From Streptomyces sp. NBC_00554 (GTDB taxonomy: Bacteria; Actinomycetota; Actinomycetes; Streptomycetales; Streptomycetaceae): DNA of 64,000 nt. Positions 54,892-62,895 of the stretch are shown piece by piece. A program made the position numbers and the translations under genes. The notes under the pieces were generated by a model. The model was not told the DNA's origin, ran no database searches, and saw only the letters and a program-made list of their open reading frames with translations. The number at the start of each line of letters is the position of its first letter. The stretch's first letter is position 1. Location of the stretch: positions 6,076,001 through 6,140,000 of the forward strand of contig NZ_CP107799.1 in assembly GCF_041431135.1 (NCBI RefSeq), in the 5' to 3' direction.

Positions 54892-56076
54892 ATGTCAGGC
54901 CGTGACCTGTTCTGTCAGCCCCGCCGCATCCGCCGCGGGGCCGCCCTGACATTGCTTTTCGCCAGCGTCTTCGTCGCCGGCGCGGCAACGGGATCCTTTC
55001 CCGACCCCGGCCGGAAAGCCACCTCCTCTCCTTCCTCCGCTTCTTCCGGGGACCGTTCGACGCCGGCCAGCGACCAGGAAGAGGTCACCGAGGCCGCCGA
55101 GAAGGCCATGGCCGACGGGAAGTCGCCCATGGAGGCCGCCGAGCGCGCGGTGAGCCGCAGCGGCGACCGCTGGGGCGCGGTCTACTCCCAGGGCGAGTAC
55201 GAGGAGTTCGAGGAAGCCCTCGACGGCCAGTACACCGGCGTCGGGCTGTGGGCCAGGCGCGAGAGCGACGGACGTATCGAAGTGACCCGCGTGCAGAGCG
55301 GCTCGCCCGCGGCCGCCGCCGGGATCCGCAAGGGCGACCTGCTGCGCAGCGTCGACGGCCAGAAGGTCGACGGCCGCCCGGTGACCGAGGTCGTCTCCTT
55401 ACTGCGCGGTGACGCGGAGGACGCCGCCGCCGGTACGGAGGTCTCGCTCGGTCTGCAGCGGGGCACGCGCGCGTGGAGCGAGACTCTGCGCCGGGCCCTG
55501 CTGTCCACGGACTCCGTGACCGTGAGCAAACTCGCCGACGGCGTCACCGTGATCAAGGTCGACGCCTTCACCAAGGGCGCGGGCGATCTCGTACAGGCCG
55601 CGGTCGCCCAGGCACCGCAGGGCTCCGGGATCGCCCTCGACCTGCGCGGCAACTCCGGCGGCCTGGTCACCGAGGCCGTCACCGCCGCCTCCGCTTTCCT
55701 CGACGGCGGCCTCGTCGCCACGTACGACGTGGACGGCGATCAGCGCGCCCTGCACGCCGAACCCGGCGGCGACACCACCAGACCCCTGGTCGTGCTCGTC
55801 GACGGCGGCACGATGAGCGCGGCCGAGCTGCTCACCGGCGCCCTCCAGGACCGCGGCCGTGCGGTCGTCGTGGGCTCCCAGACCTTCGGCAAGGGCTCGG
55901 TCCAGATGCCGAGCCGGCTGCCCGACGGCTCCGTCGCCGAGCTGACCGTCGGGCACTACCGCACTCCGTCCGGACGCGGCGTCGACGGGCAGGGCATCAC
56001 CCCCGACCTGGACGTGGACGCAAAGGCGCTGGAGCAGGCCGAGACCGTACTCAGCGGGCTCGGGGACCCCTCGTAG
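54892..56076 (+). CDS. S41 family C-terminal processing protease (CtpA-like)
   Basis: 394 aa from ATG 54892. One N-terminal transmembrane segment (ALTLLFASVFVAGAATGSF) anchors it outside. PDZ domain at about residues 110-170 (VGLWARRESDGRIEVTRVQS). The protease domain has the catalytic Ser309 in DGGTMSAAELL and Lys334 in SQTFGKGSVQ, the 25-residue spacing of Prc enzymes. A TTA codon at 55399-55401 in the PDZ part may place it under bldA control. It follows ftsEX and precedes smpB, a conserved order. It probably trims envelope or division proteins; the target is unknown. Confidence 0.92.
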   Translation: MSGRDLFCQPRRIRRGAALTLLFASVFVAGAATGSFPDPGRKATSSPSSASSGDRSTPASDQEEVTEAAEKAMADGKSPMEAAERAVSRSGDRWGAVYSQGEYEEFEEALDGQYTGVGLWARRESDGRIEVTRVQSGSPAAAAGIRKGDLLRSVDGQKVDGRPVTEVVSLLRGDAEDAAAGTEVSLGLQRGTRAWSETLRRALLSTDSVTVSKLADGVTVIKVDAFTKGAGDLVQAAVAQAPQGSGIALDLRGNSGGLVTEAVTAASAFLDGGLVATYDVDGDQRALHAEPGGDTTRPLVVLVDGGTMSAAELLTGALQDRGRAVVVGSQTFGKGSVQMPSRLPDGSVAELTVGHYRTPSGRGVDGQGITPDLDVDAKALEQAETVLSGLGDPS

Positions 56077-56134
56077 CCGGCTGAAGCGTCTCTCGCGTAA
56101 TCGGCTTTCCCTCTCACCCCCCTGTAGTGCGAAA

Positions 56135-56695
56135 ATGGCCAGCACTATGAGCAAGGGAATGTACGTACCGAAGGAGTCCCAGCCGAAGCAGGGCGGTCAG
56201 GCGGGCTCCGGCAAGGCCAAGGACGGCAAGCGCAAGATCGTCGCGCAGAACAAGAAGGCACGGCACGACTACGCGATCATCGACACCTACGAGGCCGGGC
56301 TCGTCCTGACCGGCACCGAGGTGAAGTCGCTGAGGCAGGGCCGCGCCTCACTGGCCGACGGCTTCGTCCAGATCGACGGCAACGAGGCCTGGCTGCACAA
56401 CGCCCACATCCCCGAGTACAGCCAGGGCAGCTGGACCAACCACTCCGCGCGCCGCAAGCGCAAGCTGCTCCTGCACCGCGAGGAGATCGACAAGCTGGCG
56501 TCGAAGTCCGAGGAGACGGGTCACACGATCGTGCCCCTCGTCCTGTACTTCAAGGACGGCCGGGCGAAGGCCGAGATCGCGCTCGCCAGGGGCAAGAAGG
56601 AGTACGACAAGCGGCAGACCCTGCGGGAGAAGCAGGACCGGCGGGAGTCGGACCGCGCGATCGCGGCAGCCAAGCGGAAGCAGCGGGGCGAGTAG
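56135..56695 (+). CDS. smpB: SsrA-binding protein SmpB
   Basis: 186 aa from ATG 56135; ATG 56147 and 56159 also fit. Binds tmRNA and brings it to stalled ribosomes. The core starts at KRKIVAQNKKARHDYAIID, then LVLTGTEVKSLRQGRASLAD, GNEAWLHNAHIPEYSQGSW and NHSARRKRKLLLHREEI. The C-terminal tail DKRQTLREKQDRRESDR is the ribosome decoding-site probe. An N-terminal extension of ~35 Gly/Lys/Gln residues is longer than usual. It lies 98 bases before tmRNA, as in many bacteria. Confidence 0.97.
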   Translation: MASTMSKGMYVPKESQPKQGGQAGSGKAKDGKRKIVAQNKKARHDYAIIDTYEAGLVLTGTEVKSLRQGRASLADGFVQIDGNEAWLHNAHIPEYSQGSWTNHSARRKRKLLLHREEIDKLASKSEETGHTIVPLVLYFKDGRAKAEIALARGKKEYDKRQTLREKQDRRESDRAIAAAKRKQRGE

Positions 56696-56742
56696 GTGGC
56701 CGGTCCCCGGAAATAGGTTGGCGTCGTCGTGCGTTGTTCACG

Positions 56743-56773
56743 TACGATGGGTCGTGCACCTCACAGCAGGTGC
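56743..56773 (+). promoter_or_regulatory. tmRNA -10 candidate and leader hairpin
   Basis: TACGAT at 56743-56748 would start a pre-tmRNA near 56755. GCACCT-CACAGC-AGGTGC (56756-56773) then forms in the leader and is followed by GCGTTTT, so it could also end smpB transcripts. Confidence 0.45.
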
Positions 56774-56793
56774 GCGTTTTGAAAAATAAACAT

Positions 56794-57178
56794 GGGGATG
56801 ATCGGTTTCGACAGCGGCTGTCGAAGCAGGGGAAGCGAGCCGAGGAAGCGGCAATGATCTCGTAAACCATATGTCGCAAACAATAATCGCCACTTCTAAG
56901 AGCGATTCCCAGTCCTTCGCCCTCGCTGCCTAATAACAGCGACTGAAGGACCCTAAAAGGGTGTCAGCCCGGGAGTGTTCCCGACCCGGATCCTGGCATA
57001 ATCTAGGGAACTAAACCGCCGAGCCCGGTCACGGGGTTCGGTGGGAAATCAAACAGTGACTGGGCCTGTCGGAGGCTTGTTCGCGAGAACTCCGGGGCCG
57101 AGAAAAGCGTAGCGAACTGCGCTCGGAGAAGCCCTGATTCTGCACCGTTGGACGCGGGTTCGATTCCCGCCATCTCCA
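56794..57178 (+). ncRNA. ssrA: Transfer-messenger RNA
   Basis: Single-piece tmRNA of about 385 nt that rescues stalled ribosomes with SmpB. The acceptor stem pairs GGGGATG at the 5' end with CATCTCC at the 3' end; the T arm reads GGACGCGGGTTCGATTCCCG. CCA is not encoded. The tag frame ends at 56931 with TAATAA; read back it gives ATSKSDSQSFALAA, with a GCC resume codon at 56889. The FALAA end is the usual degradation signal. Pseudoknot-forming GC segments follow. A strong terminator lies 23 bases after the mature end. Confidence 0.95.
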
Positions 57179-57200
57179 CTCATCCCATGTTTTGCATTGA

Positions 57201-57242
57201 ATGGAAAAGCCCCGTCGCTTTCGAGCGGCGGGGCTTTTCCAT
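57201..57242 (+). terminator. tmRNA terminator
   Basis: ATGGAAAAGCCCCGTCGC / GCGGCGGGGCTTTTCCAT, 18 bp with one G-T pair, loop TTTCGA. Confidence 0.92.
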
Positions 57243-57468
57243 GTTGGCCTCCGGGGGCTCACCCTTCACAGACGCCGCACATGTTGGCTACTGTTCGGTC
57301 GCACCGTCGGCTTTCGGCCGCGAGCGCGCGGGTCTTGTCCTGCGCGCCCGCGTCGCGCCCATGGTGGCCGCCGCGCTCGGCGGAGTTGACCACTCCGTTG
57401 CCCGCGCACGTCAATCAGCGACCGGGGGAACACCGTCGCTAGGGGGAGGGGTACACCGTCATGCCGCG

Positions 57469-60400
57469 ATGCCTGACGCATCTGAGGACGCATCCGAGCC
57501 GTACAGGCTCCTGACCGCGAGTCCTGACCGCCTCGCGGCGCCTCCACCTTCTCGCCGGCGCCTCCACCTCCTCGTACGGGCCCCCGCCTGCCCTCCTCAC
57601 GACAAACGGGATCTTCTCTTGCGTTCCAGACCAGGGTTCTTCATACCCCCGACGCGGAAATCCGGACACTTCGCGCGAATAGTTCCGTCGGTTCTCGCGC
57701 TCGCCGTGCTGGCCACGGTCGCCGCCCGGACCGACCTGCCCGACGACCGGGCCACCGACTTCAGCCCGGTGGCCGACAGTTACGACGGCTTCGACGCCAA
57801 GGCCGCCGAGCAACTCCGCCAGGACCAGTGCCTGATGGCCGACGTGCTGCGCATGGGCGGTGCGTCGATGTACACGACCGCGCAGGCGGGGCTCAACCAG
57901 ACTCCGGACAAGCTGCGCACCACGGCCAACCGCGAGTACTGGAACACCACTCCGCTCTCCACGGCGTTCGTCCAGGACAAGGCCGTCGCCGACAAGGAGG
58001 GGGACGCGCTCAACGCCTATGTCGACGTATGGAAGAAGCCCCTTGACGGCCTGAGCACCCCCGCCGGGTTCACCGTGACCGGCTTCCACTGGCCTCCGGG
58101 GACCACCGGCACGGGCCCGGGCTTCTTCGAGCAGACCGGCCTGAGCCAGTGGACCGCGGCCCAGTTCTGGAAGTCCGAGGGCGACTTCTACGAGGACCCG
58201 ACCCCGCTCGCCGACGAGGCGACGGTCAAGGCGGTCAAGGACCTCGGCACCCCGGTCTACGGCAAGACCCCGGACCCGTCGCTGCCCGGTCAGCAGTGGC
58301 AGCAGGCCTTCGCCGAACACCAGGCGTGGGACGGCCTGGTGAACTGGTCCATGGAGCCGACCGGCGCGGACAACGCCCGGCTGTTCCTCTCCTCCGGCGG
58401 TTTCCCGCGCACCGCGCCCGAGCCCGGCAGTGTCGAGTACCGCCTCGCGGTCGAGGACCTGAAGACCCGGTTCGCCTCCTGCGCCTGGCGCACCCCGGTC
58501 GACCCGAGCAAGGTCCTGGGCAAGGAGGTCGCGTCCGCGTCCGCCGAGTGGCAGCAGGAGATCGCCGCCCAGGCCACCCAGCGCAACCAGATCCTGAACT
58601 CCAACCGCGACGCGACCAAGGCGCTCGCCGCCGGCTCCAAGTCGCTGGGCGAGATGCTCGGTCAGTCGTGGATCGCCGACCGGCTGGCGCGCTGGCAGGA
58701 CTACTGGTCCGCCGGAGGCCCCGGCTGGATCGGCGACAGCCCGATGGTCGTGCACGCGCACGGCGCCGCCGACAAGTGCCTCGAGGTGGGGGCGAGCAAG
58801 AAGGACAACGGCACGCCGGTGCAGATCTACACCTGCAACGGCAGCGCCGGGCAGAAGTGGGAGATCCGCGACGACGCATTCGTCAACGTCAACTCCGGCA
58901 AGTGCCTGGAAGTGAAGGGCGCCGGCGCCGCGAACGGTACGACGCTGCAGATCTGGACCTGCAACAACAGCGCCGCGCAGAAGTGGGAGTACAACACCCA
59001 CGCGGCCACGCGCATGTTCAACCCGGGCACCGGCAACTGCCTCGACCTCGCGACGTACGACAACGGCCGTGACGCGCGGATGTGGGACTGCAAGGGCACC
59101 GACCCGCAGAAGTTCGACATGACGCCCTCCGGTCACAACGGCACCGAGAAGCTGGACTACCCGACCAAGGCCCAGTTCGACCAGGCGAAGGCGGGCGTGA
59201 CGGCCGCCCAGGCCGCGGCGAAGAAGCAGCTCGACCTGCTCAAGGCCCAGGCCACCGCGGCGAAGACCGCCGCGACTACCACGGACACCGCGACGCAGGC
59301 GGCCTACGCGGTCGCCGACAAGGCGGGTGCCCCCAGAGGCCGCGGTCTGCTGGTCGGACAGCAGAAGGCCCAGGTCACCAAGGCCTCGGCCGCCGCCCTT
59401 GACGCCTTGTCCAAGGCCGGTGACACCGCCTACGCGGCCACCCGCGCCGCCGCCGATGACAGCGCGACCATCGCCGCCCGTGCCGTGACGCAGGCCGCGC
59501 AGTCGAAGGCCGCGTTCCGTACGGCCGCCGCCAACGAGGCCAGGGCCCAGGCGAAGGCCGCCGCCGACGCGGCCGCCGTACAGGCGCAGAACGCGAAGAC
59601 CGCCAGGGATCTCGCCAAGGCGAAGCTGGCCGAGACGCAGAAGGCGGAGGCCGACGCGAAGTCGGCGGCCGCCACCGCGCACGCCAAGCGGCTCTCGGCG
59701 GAGGCGGAGGAAGCCACCGCGAAGGCGGAGAAGGCGACCGCCGCGCAGAAGCAGGCCGAGGCCGCCCAGCACAAGAACAACGCCCAGGGCTACGCGAAGA
59801 CCGCAACGGAGGCCAAGGGCAGGGCGGAGACCTCCGAAGGCACCGCCCGCGACCGGCGCATCGACGCCGAAGCCGCCAGGGACCGGGCGAAGGGCAAGCG
59901 GGACGACGCCTGGGACGCCGAGAGCAAGGCGAACGCGGCACGTGCCAAGGCCGACGCCAAGGACGCCTACGCCGACGCCCACGACGCGTCCGACGACGCG
60001 ACGGAGTCGCGGGCGGCGGCGAACGACGCCGACAAGGCCGCCGATGACGCCGAGTCGGCTGCGGGTTCGGCCCGTTCCGAGGCGAACGCGGCGACCCAGG
60101 CGGCGGCCGATGCCGACGCCGCGGCGACGCGCGCGGAGGCCGCGGCGAAGCGGGCCCGTTCCGACGCCGACGACGCCCAGGCCGCCAAGCTGAAGGCGGA
60201 CGCCGCCGTGCGGACGGCGACCAGTGCCGCCGCGGATGCCATCAAGGCCTCCCAGGCCGCGGCATCGGCGGCACGCACAGCGGTCGAGCTGGCCGACGAC
60301 GCGGAGAAGTCCGCGGCCGACGCCAAGAAGCAGGCCGACGCGGCGCAGGCCGAGGCGGTCAAGGCGGTCGCGGGTGCGGCCGACGCCGTCGGTCACGCGT

Positions 60401-62079
60401 ACGTCACCGCGCAGGCGGCCGAGGACGCCGGTGCCTCGGCGAAGCAGGTCGCCGCTCCGGCGAACGACGCGATCCAGCTCGGCTCGCCCTATGTCACCAC
60501 CGACTCCGCCGCGGGGCTCGTGGTGCTGACAGGGCAGTCGTCGAAGACGCTCGCCGAGCAGCAGCAGGCCGTCGCCGAGGCGCACGCCGCCAACGCGCAG
60601 AAGGCCGCGGAGCAGGCGCAGAGCGTCGCGAACGCGGCGACCGGGGACGCGAAGGCGGCGTACACGCTGGCCGCCGAGGCCGCCGGATTCGCCGCGAACG
60701 CGCGCAAGTCGGCGAAGGAGGCGCTCGGTTACGCCGCCGAGGCCGCCAAGTACGCGGCGGAGGCGCAGAAGTCACTGGCCCGCACCATCGAGTACGACCA
60801 GCAGGCCACCGAGGACGCCGACGCGGCCGACAAGGCGGCCGGACGTGCCGAGGGCTACGCCAAGGACGCCCGCGACTCGGCAGACCAGGCGGCCCTGGAC
60901 GCGGCAGCGGCTCGCACCGCGGCGGCCGAGGCCGAGCAGGCGGCGAAGGACGCCCGCGCGGCGGCCGACCGGGCGGACACCGAGGCCACGCTGGCGGAGG
61001 AGGCGGCGAAGGACGCGCAGAAGTACGCCGATTCTGCGCAGCAGGCCGCCGACGAAGCCGGCAGGAAGGAGGCGAACCAGCAGGTCGCCACGGGCGGCGC
61101 CACCGGCGAGGAGGGTGTCTTCTACATCGTCGACAAGGTCACCGAGTCGGGACCGGCCAAGCAGCTCAACACGTGCGACTACGTGCCGCAGGGCTGCACG
61201 GTGACGTGGGAGCTGACCCTCGATGTCACGGCCAGCTTCTACTTCTGCGTCAATCCCGATGTCCCCGCCACCGAGTCCGGCTGCCCCAAGGCTGACGCGG
61301 TGTTCCTCGGCACGGAGATCTTCAAGGACCAGACACAGGAGTGGACCCACCACTTCAGCTTCGGCGACATCACCCGGATCGGCTGGCAGAACCTCTTCGG
61401 AGAGAAGGCCGGTGCGATCCTGTACGAGATCGTGCTGGGTGACGTCGCCCGCTGCTACCACGGCGACAAGTCCAGCTGCGCCTGGGCCGCCGCGATCGTC
61501 GTACCGGGCAGGGTCGCCGAGAAGCTCGCCGAGGCGGTCAAGCTCGCCGGCCGGGTCGAACTCGCCGTCAAGACCGGTGAGAAGGCCGCGGACGTGCTCG
61601 CGGACCTGAAGAAGATCTACGGGGAGAAGGGCGCCCTCCAGGTCGGCGACGCCACCAGCGCCGCGGGCATGGGGCTGCGTATCGCGAAGGCCGTGGTGGA
61701 ACGGGCGAAGATCGCCCGGGGCACCCTCGATCCCAAGCTGCTGGACCGGCTCAAGGACGCCGGCGTGAAGTTCAGCAAGGCGGACACGATCTGGATCATC
61801 GAGTACGCCAAGCCGGGTGTGCCCCTCGCCTGGCTGGAGAAGGGCGACGTCTACGCGGGCCTGACCCATATCATGTTCCGGCACGCCGGAGAGTTCGCGA
61901 GCGCGGGTGTCCGGGTGGAGGACATCCCGGCCCTCGTGAAGACGGCCCTGACCGAGGGTGCGAGGGTCGGCAGCCAGAACGGACGGCCGATCTTCGAGGT
62001 CGCCTTCCAGGGCAAGACCCAGCGCGTAGCCATCAGCGTGGGCGACAACGGATACGTGATCGGAGCGAACATCGCATGA
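57469..62079 (+). CDS. Giant secreted ricin-lectin Ala-rich protein, toxin-like C-terminus
   Basis: 1536 aa from ATG 57469. TTG 57619 is an alternative that puts a signal peptide (RIVPSVLALAVLATVAA) at residues 20-36; from the ATG it would sit near 70. Residues ~90-425 are a globular, Trp-rich region without recognised family. Residues ~426-551 are a ricin-B beta-trefoil with CLEVG, CLEVK, CLDLA and QKW, QKW, QKF repeats. About 640 Ala-rich heptad-like residues (566-1205) form a long coiled-coil stalk. A four-Cys beta module (NTCDYVPQGC, FYFCVNPD) follows near 1215-1310. The last ~80 residues carry LTHIMFRHAGEF (from 1465) and end VAISVGDNGYVIGANIA, which resembles nuclease-type toxin tips. 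Layout is that of polymorphic toxins. Next gene overlaps by ATGA. Confidence 0.7.
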   Translation: MPDASEDASEPYRLLTASPDRLAAPPPSRRRLHLLVRAPACPPHDKRDLLLRSRPGFFIPPTRKSGHFARIVPSVLALAVLATVAARTDLPDDRATDFSPVADSYDGFDAKAAEQLRQDQCLMADVLRMGGASMYTTAQAGLNQTPDKLRTTANREYWNTTPLSTAFVQDKAVADKEGDALNAYVDVWKKPLDGLSTPAGFTVTGFHWPPGTTGTGPGFFEQTGLSQWTAAQFWKSEGDFYEDPTPLADEATVKAVKDLGTPVYGKTPDPSLPGQQWQQAFAEHQAWDGLVNWSMEPTGADNARLFLSSGGFPRTAPEPGSVEYRLAVEDLKTRFASCAWRTPVDPSKVLGKEVASASAEWQQEIAAQATQRNQILNSNRDATKALAAGSKSLGEMLGQSWIADRLARWQDYWSAGGPGWIGDSPMVVHAHGAADKCLEVGASKKDNGTPVQIYTCNGSAGQKWEIRDDAFVNVNSGKCLEVKGAGAANGTTLQIWTCNNSAAQKWEYNTHAATRMFNPGTGNCLDLATYDNGRDARMWDCKGTDPQKFDMTPSGHNGTEKLDYPTKAQFDQAKAGVTAAQAAAKKQLDLLKAQATAAKTAATTTDTATQAAYAVADKAGAPRGRGLLVGQQKAQVTKASAAALDALSKAGDTAYAATRAAADDSATIAARAVTQAAQSKAAFRTAAANEARAQAKAAADAAAVQAQNAKTARDLAKAKLAETQKAEADAKSAAATAHAKRLSAEAEEATAKAEKATAAQKQAEAAQHKNNAQGYAKTATEAKGRAETSEGTARDRRIDAEAARDRAKGKRDDAWDAESKANAARAKADAKDAYADAHDASDDATESRAAANDADKAADDAESAAGSARSEANAATQAAADADAAATRAEAAAKRARSDADDAQAAKLKADAAVRTATSAAADAIKASQAAASAARTAVELADDAEKSAADAKKQADAAQAEAVKAVAGAADAVGHAYVTAQAAEDAGASAKQVAAPANDAIQLGSPYVTTDSAAGLVVLTGQSSKTLAEQQQAVAEAHAANAQKAAEQAQSVANAATGDAKAAYTLAAEAAGFAANARKSAKEALGYAAEAAKYAAEAQKSLARTIEYDQQATEDADAADKAAGRAEGYAKDARDSADQAALDAAAARTAAAEAEQAAKDARAAADRADTEATLAEEAAKDAQKYADSAQQAADEAGRKEANQQVATGGATGEEGVFYIVDKVTESGPAKQLNTCDYVPQGCTVTWELTLDVTASFYFCVNPDVPATESGCPKADAVFLGTEIFKDQTQEWTHHFSFGDITRIGWQNLFGEKAGAILYEIVLGDVARCYHGDKSSCAWAAAIVVPGRVAEKLAEAVKLAGRVELAVKTGEKAADVLADLKKIYGEKGALQVGDATSAAGMGLRIAKAVVERAKIARGTLDPKLLDRLKDAGVKFSKADTIWIIEYAKPGVPLAWLEKGDVYAGLTHIMFRHAGEFASAGVRVEDIPALVKTALTEGARVGSQNGRPIFEVAFQGKTQRVAISVGDNGYVIGANIA
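58741..59121 (+). other. Ricin-B lectin domain coding region
   Basis: Three trefoil repeats, each with a Cys-Leu-(Glu/Asp) strand and a QxW-type end (QKW, QKW, QKF). It should bind carbohydrate outside the cell, possibly the target or own wall. Confidence 0.85.
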
Positions 62080-62819
62080 CCGCCGAAGAACCGCGGGACA
62101 TGCTCGTGCAGGCCCGGGGCGAGCCGTCTCCCCTGTACGAGCCGGAGGATCCCCGGGCCCACGAGGACCTCGGCGCCTTCACCCGCAACGTTCCGCTCGA
62201 CGACGACCGGCCGGCCCTCCCGGCCGATCTGGCGGACGCGCTGCGCTCCTGGTCGCTGACCCGCCCGCCGGGCGGGTTCACCTCCCGCCCGGACCTGCGC
62301 AAGCACGTCAAGCAGGGTCTGGCGCTCGCCCAGCGGCTGGCGAGGCAGCTCGGGCCGTCGTGGGTGGTGCGCTACTGGGACGAGCAGCACAGGACGGCGA
62401 AGTGGGTGTGCTGGGGCTGCGACCGCTTCCACTGGGAGCGCGACAGCCACGGCACACCCCCGCACCCGGTCGACATCACCGTCGAAGGCGAGTTCAAGTT
62501 CGGTCCGCTGCGCTCCGACGGATTCGGGGACTTCTTCCCGGATGATCCCGCCGCCGCGCTGGCCCTGTCCGACGACCTCGTCGCCGATCTGTACAGGTGG
62601 GCGGAGAGCATCGACACCACGCTGAACCTGCAACTGAGGGACCGGGAGGACGGCAAGTACGACGCCGACTGGCAGCGCCTGTTCCACGAAGGGACGGAAC
62701 TGGCGAAACGGGTCGCGCACGAGCTGGGCCCGGACCGGAAGGTGACCTACAAAGGCCTGGCCAATGGCGGACTGGCCGCGCTGACGTCCGTCACCTGGCA
62801 AGGGGACCGGCAGCTGTAG
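62076..62819 (+). CDS. Putative immunity or partner protein of the giant toxin
   Basis: 247 aa, start ATG 62076 overlapping the toxin stop (ATGA), so the two are translationally coupled. No signal peptide or transmembrane segment, so cytosolic. The protein is acidic. A Trp-rich region WVVRYWDEQHRTAKWVCWGC lies near residue 90, followed by GEFKFGPLRSDGFGDFF and helices (ALSDDLVADLYRWAESIDTT, LAKRVAHELG). This is a common shape for uncharacterised actinobacterial proteins, not a named immunity family that I recognise. The role as antitoxin is inferred from coupling to a toxin-like C-terminus. A perfect terminator follows. Confidence 0.6.
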   Translation: MTAEEPRDMLVQARGEPSPLYEPEDPRAHEDLGAFTRNVPLDDDRPALPADLADALRSWSLTRPPGGFTSRPDLRKHVKQGLALAQRLARQLGPSWVVRYWDEQHRTAKWVCWGCDRFHWERDSHGTPPHPVDITVEGEFKFGPLRSDGFGDFFPDDPAAALALSDDLVADLYRWAESIDTTLNLQLRDREDGKYDADWQRLFHEGTELAKRVAHELGPDRKVTYKGLANGGLAALTSVTWQGDRQL

Positions 62820-62835
62820 GCGCGAGCAGATGTGG

Positions 62836-62877
62836 ACGGCAAGGGCCCGCACCCGGGTGGGTGCGGGCCCTTGCCGT
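62836..62877. terminator. Bidirectional terminator
   Basis: Perfect 19-bp stem ACGGCAAGGGCCCGCACCC / GGGTGCGGGCCCTTGCCGT, loop GGGT. It lies between the toxin pair and the convergent GH3 gene. Confidence 0.95.
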
Positions 62878-62895
62878 GCGAGTACACGCCTGGGA

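Noticed and set aside
57439..60585. 1048-aa minus-strand frame opposite the giant toxin
   Set aside because: Leu/Gly/Arg-rich shadow of the Ala-rich stalk; no start signal.
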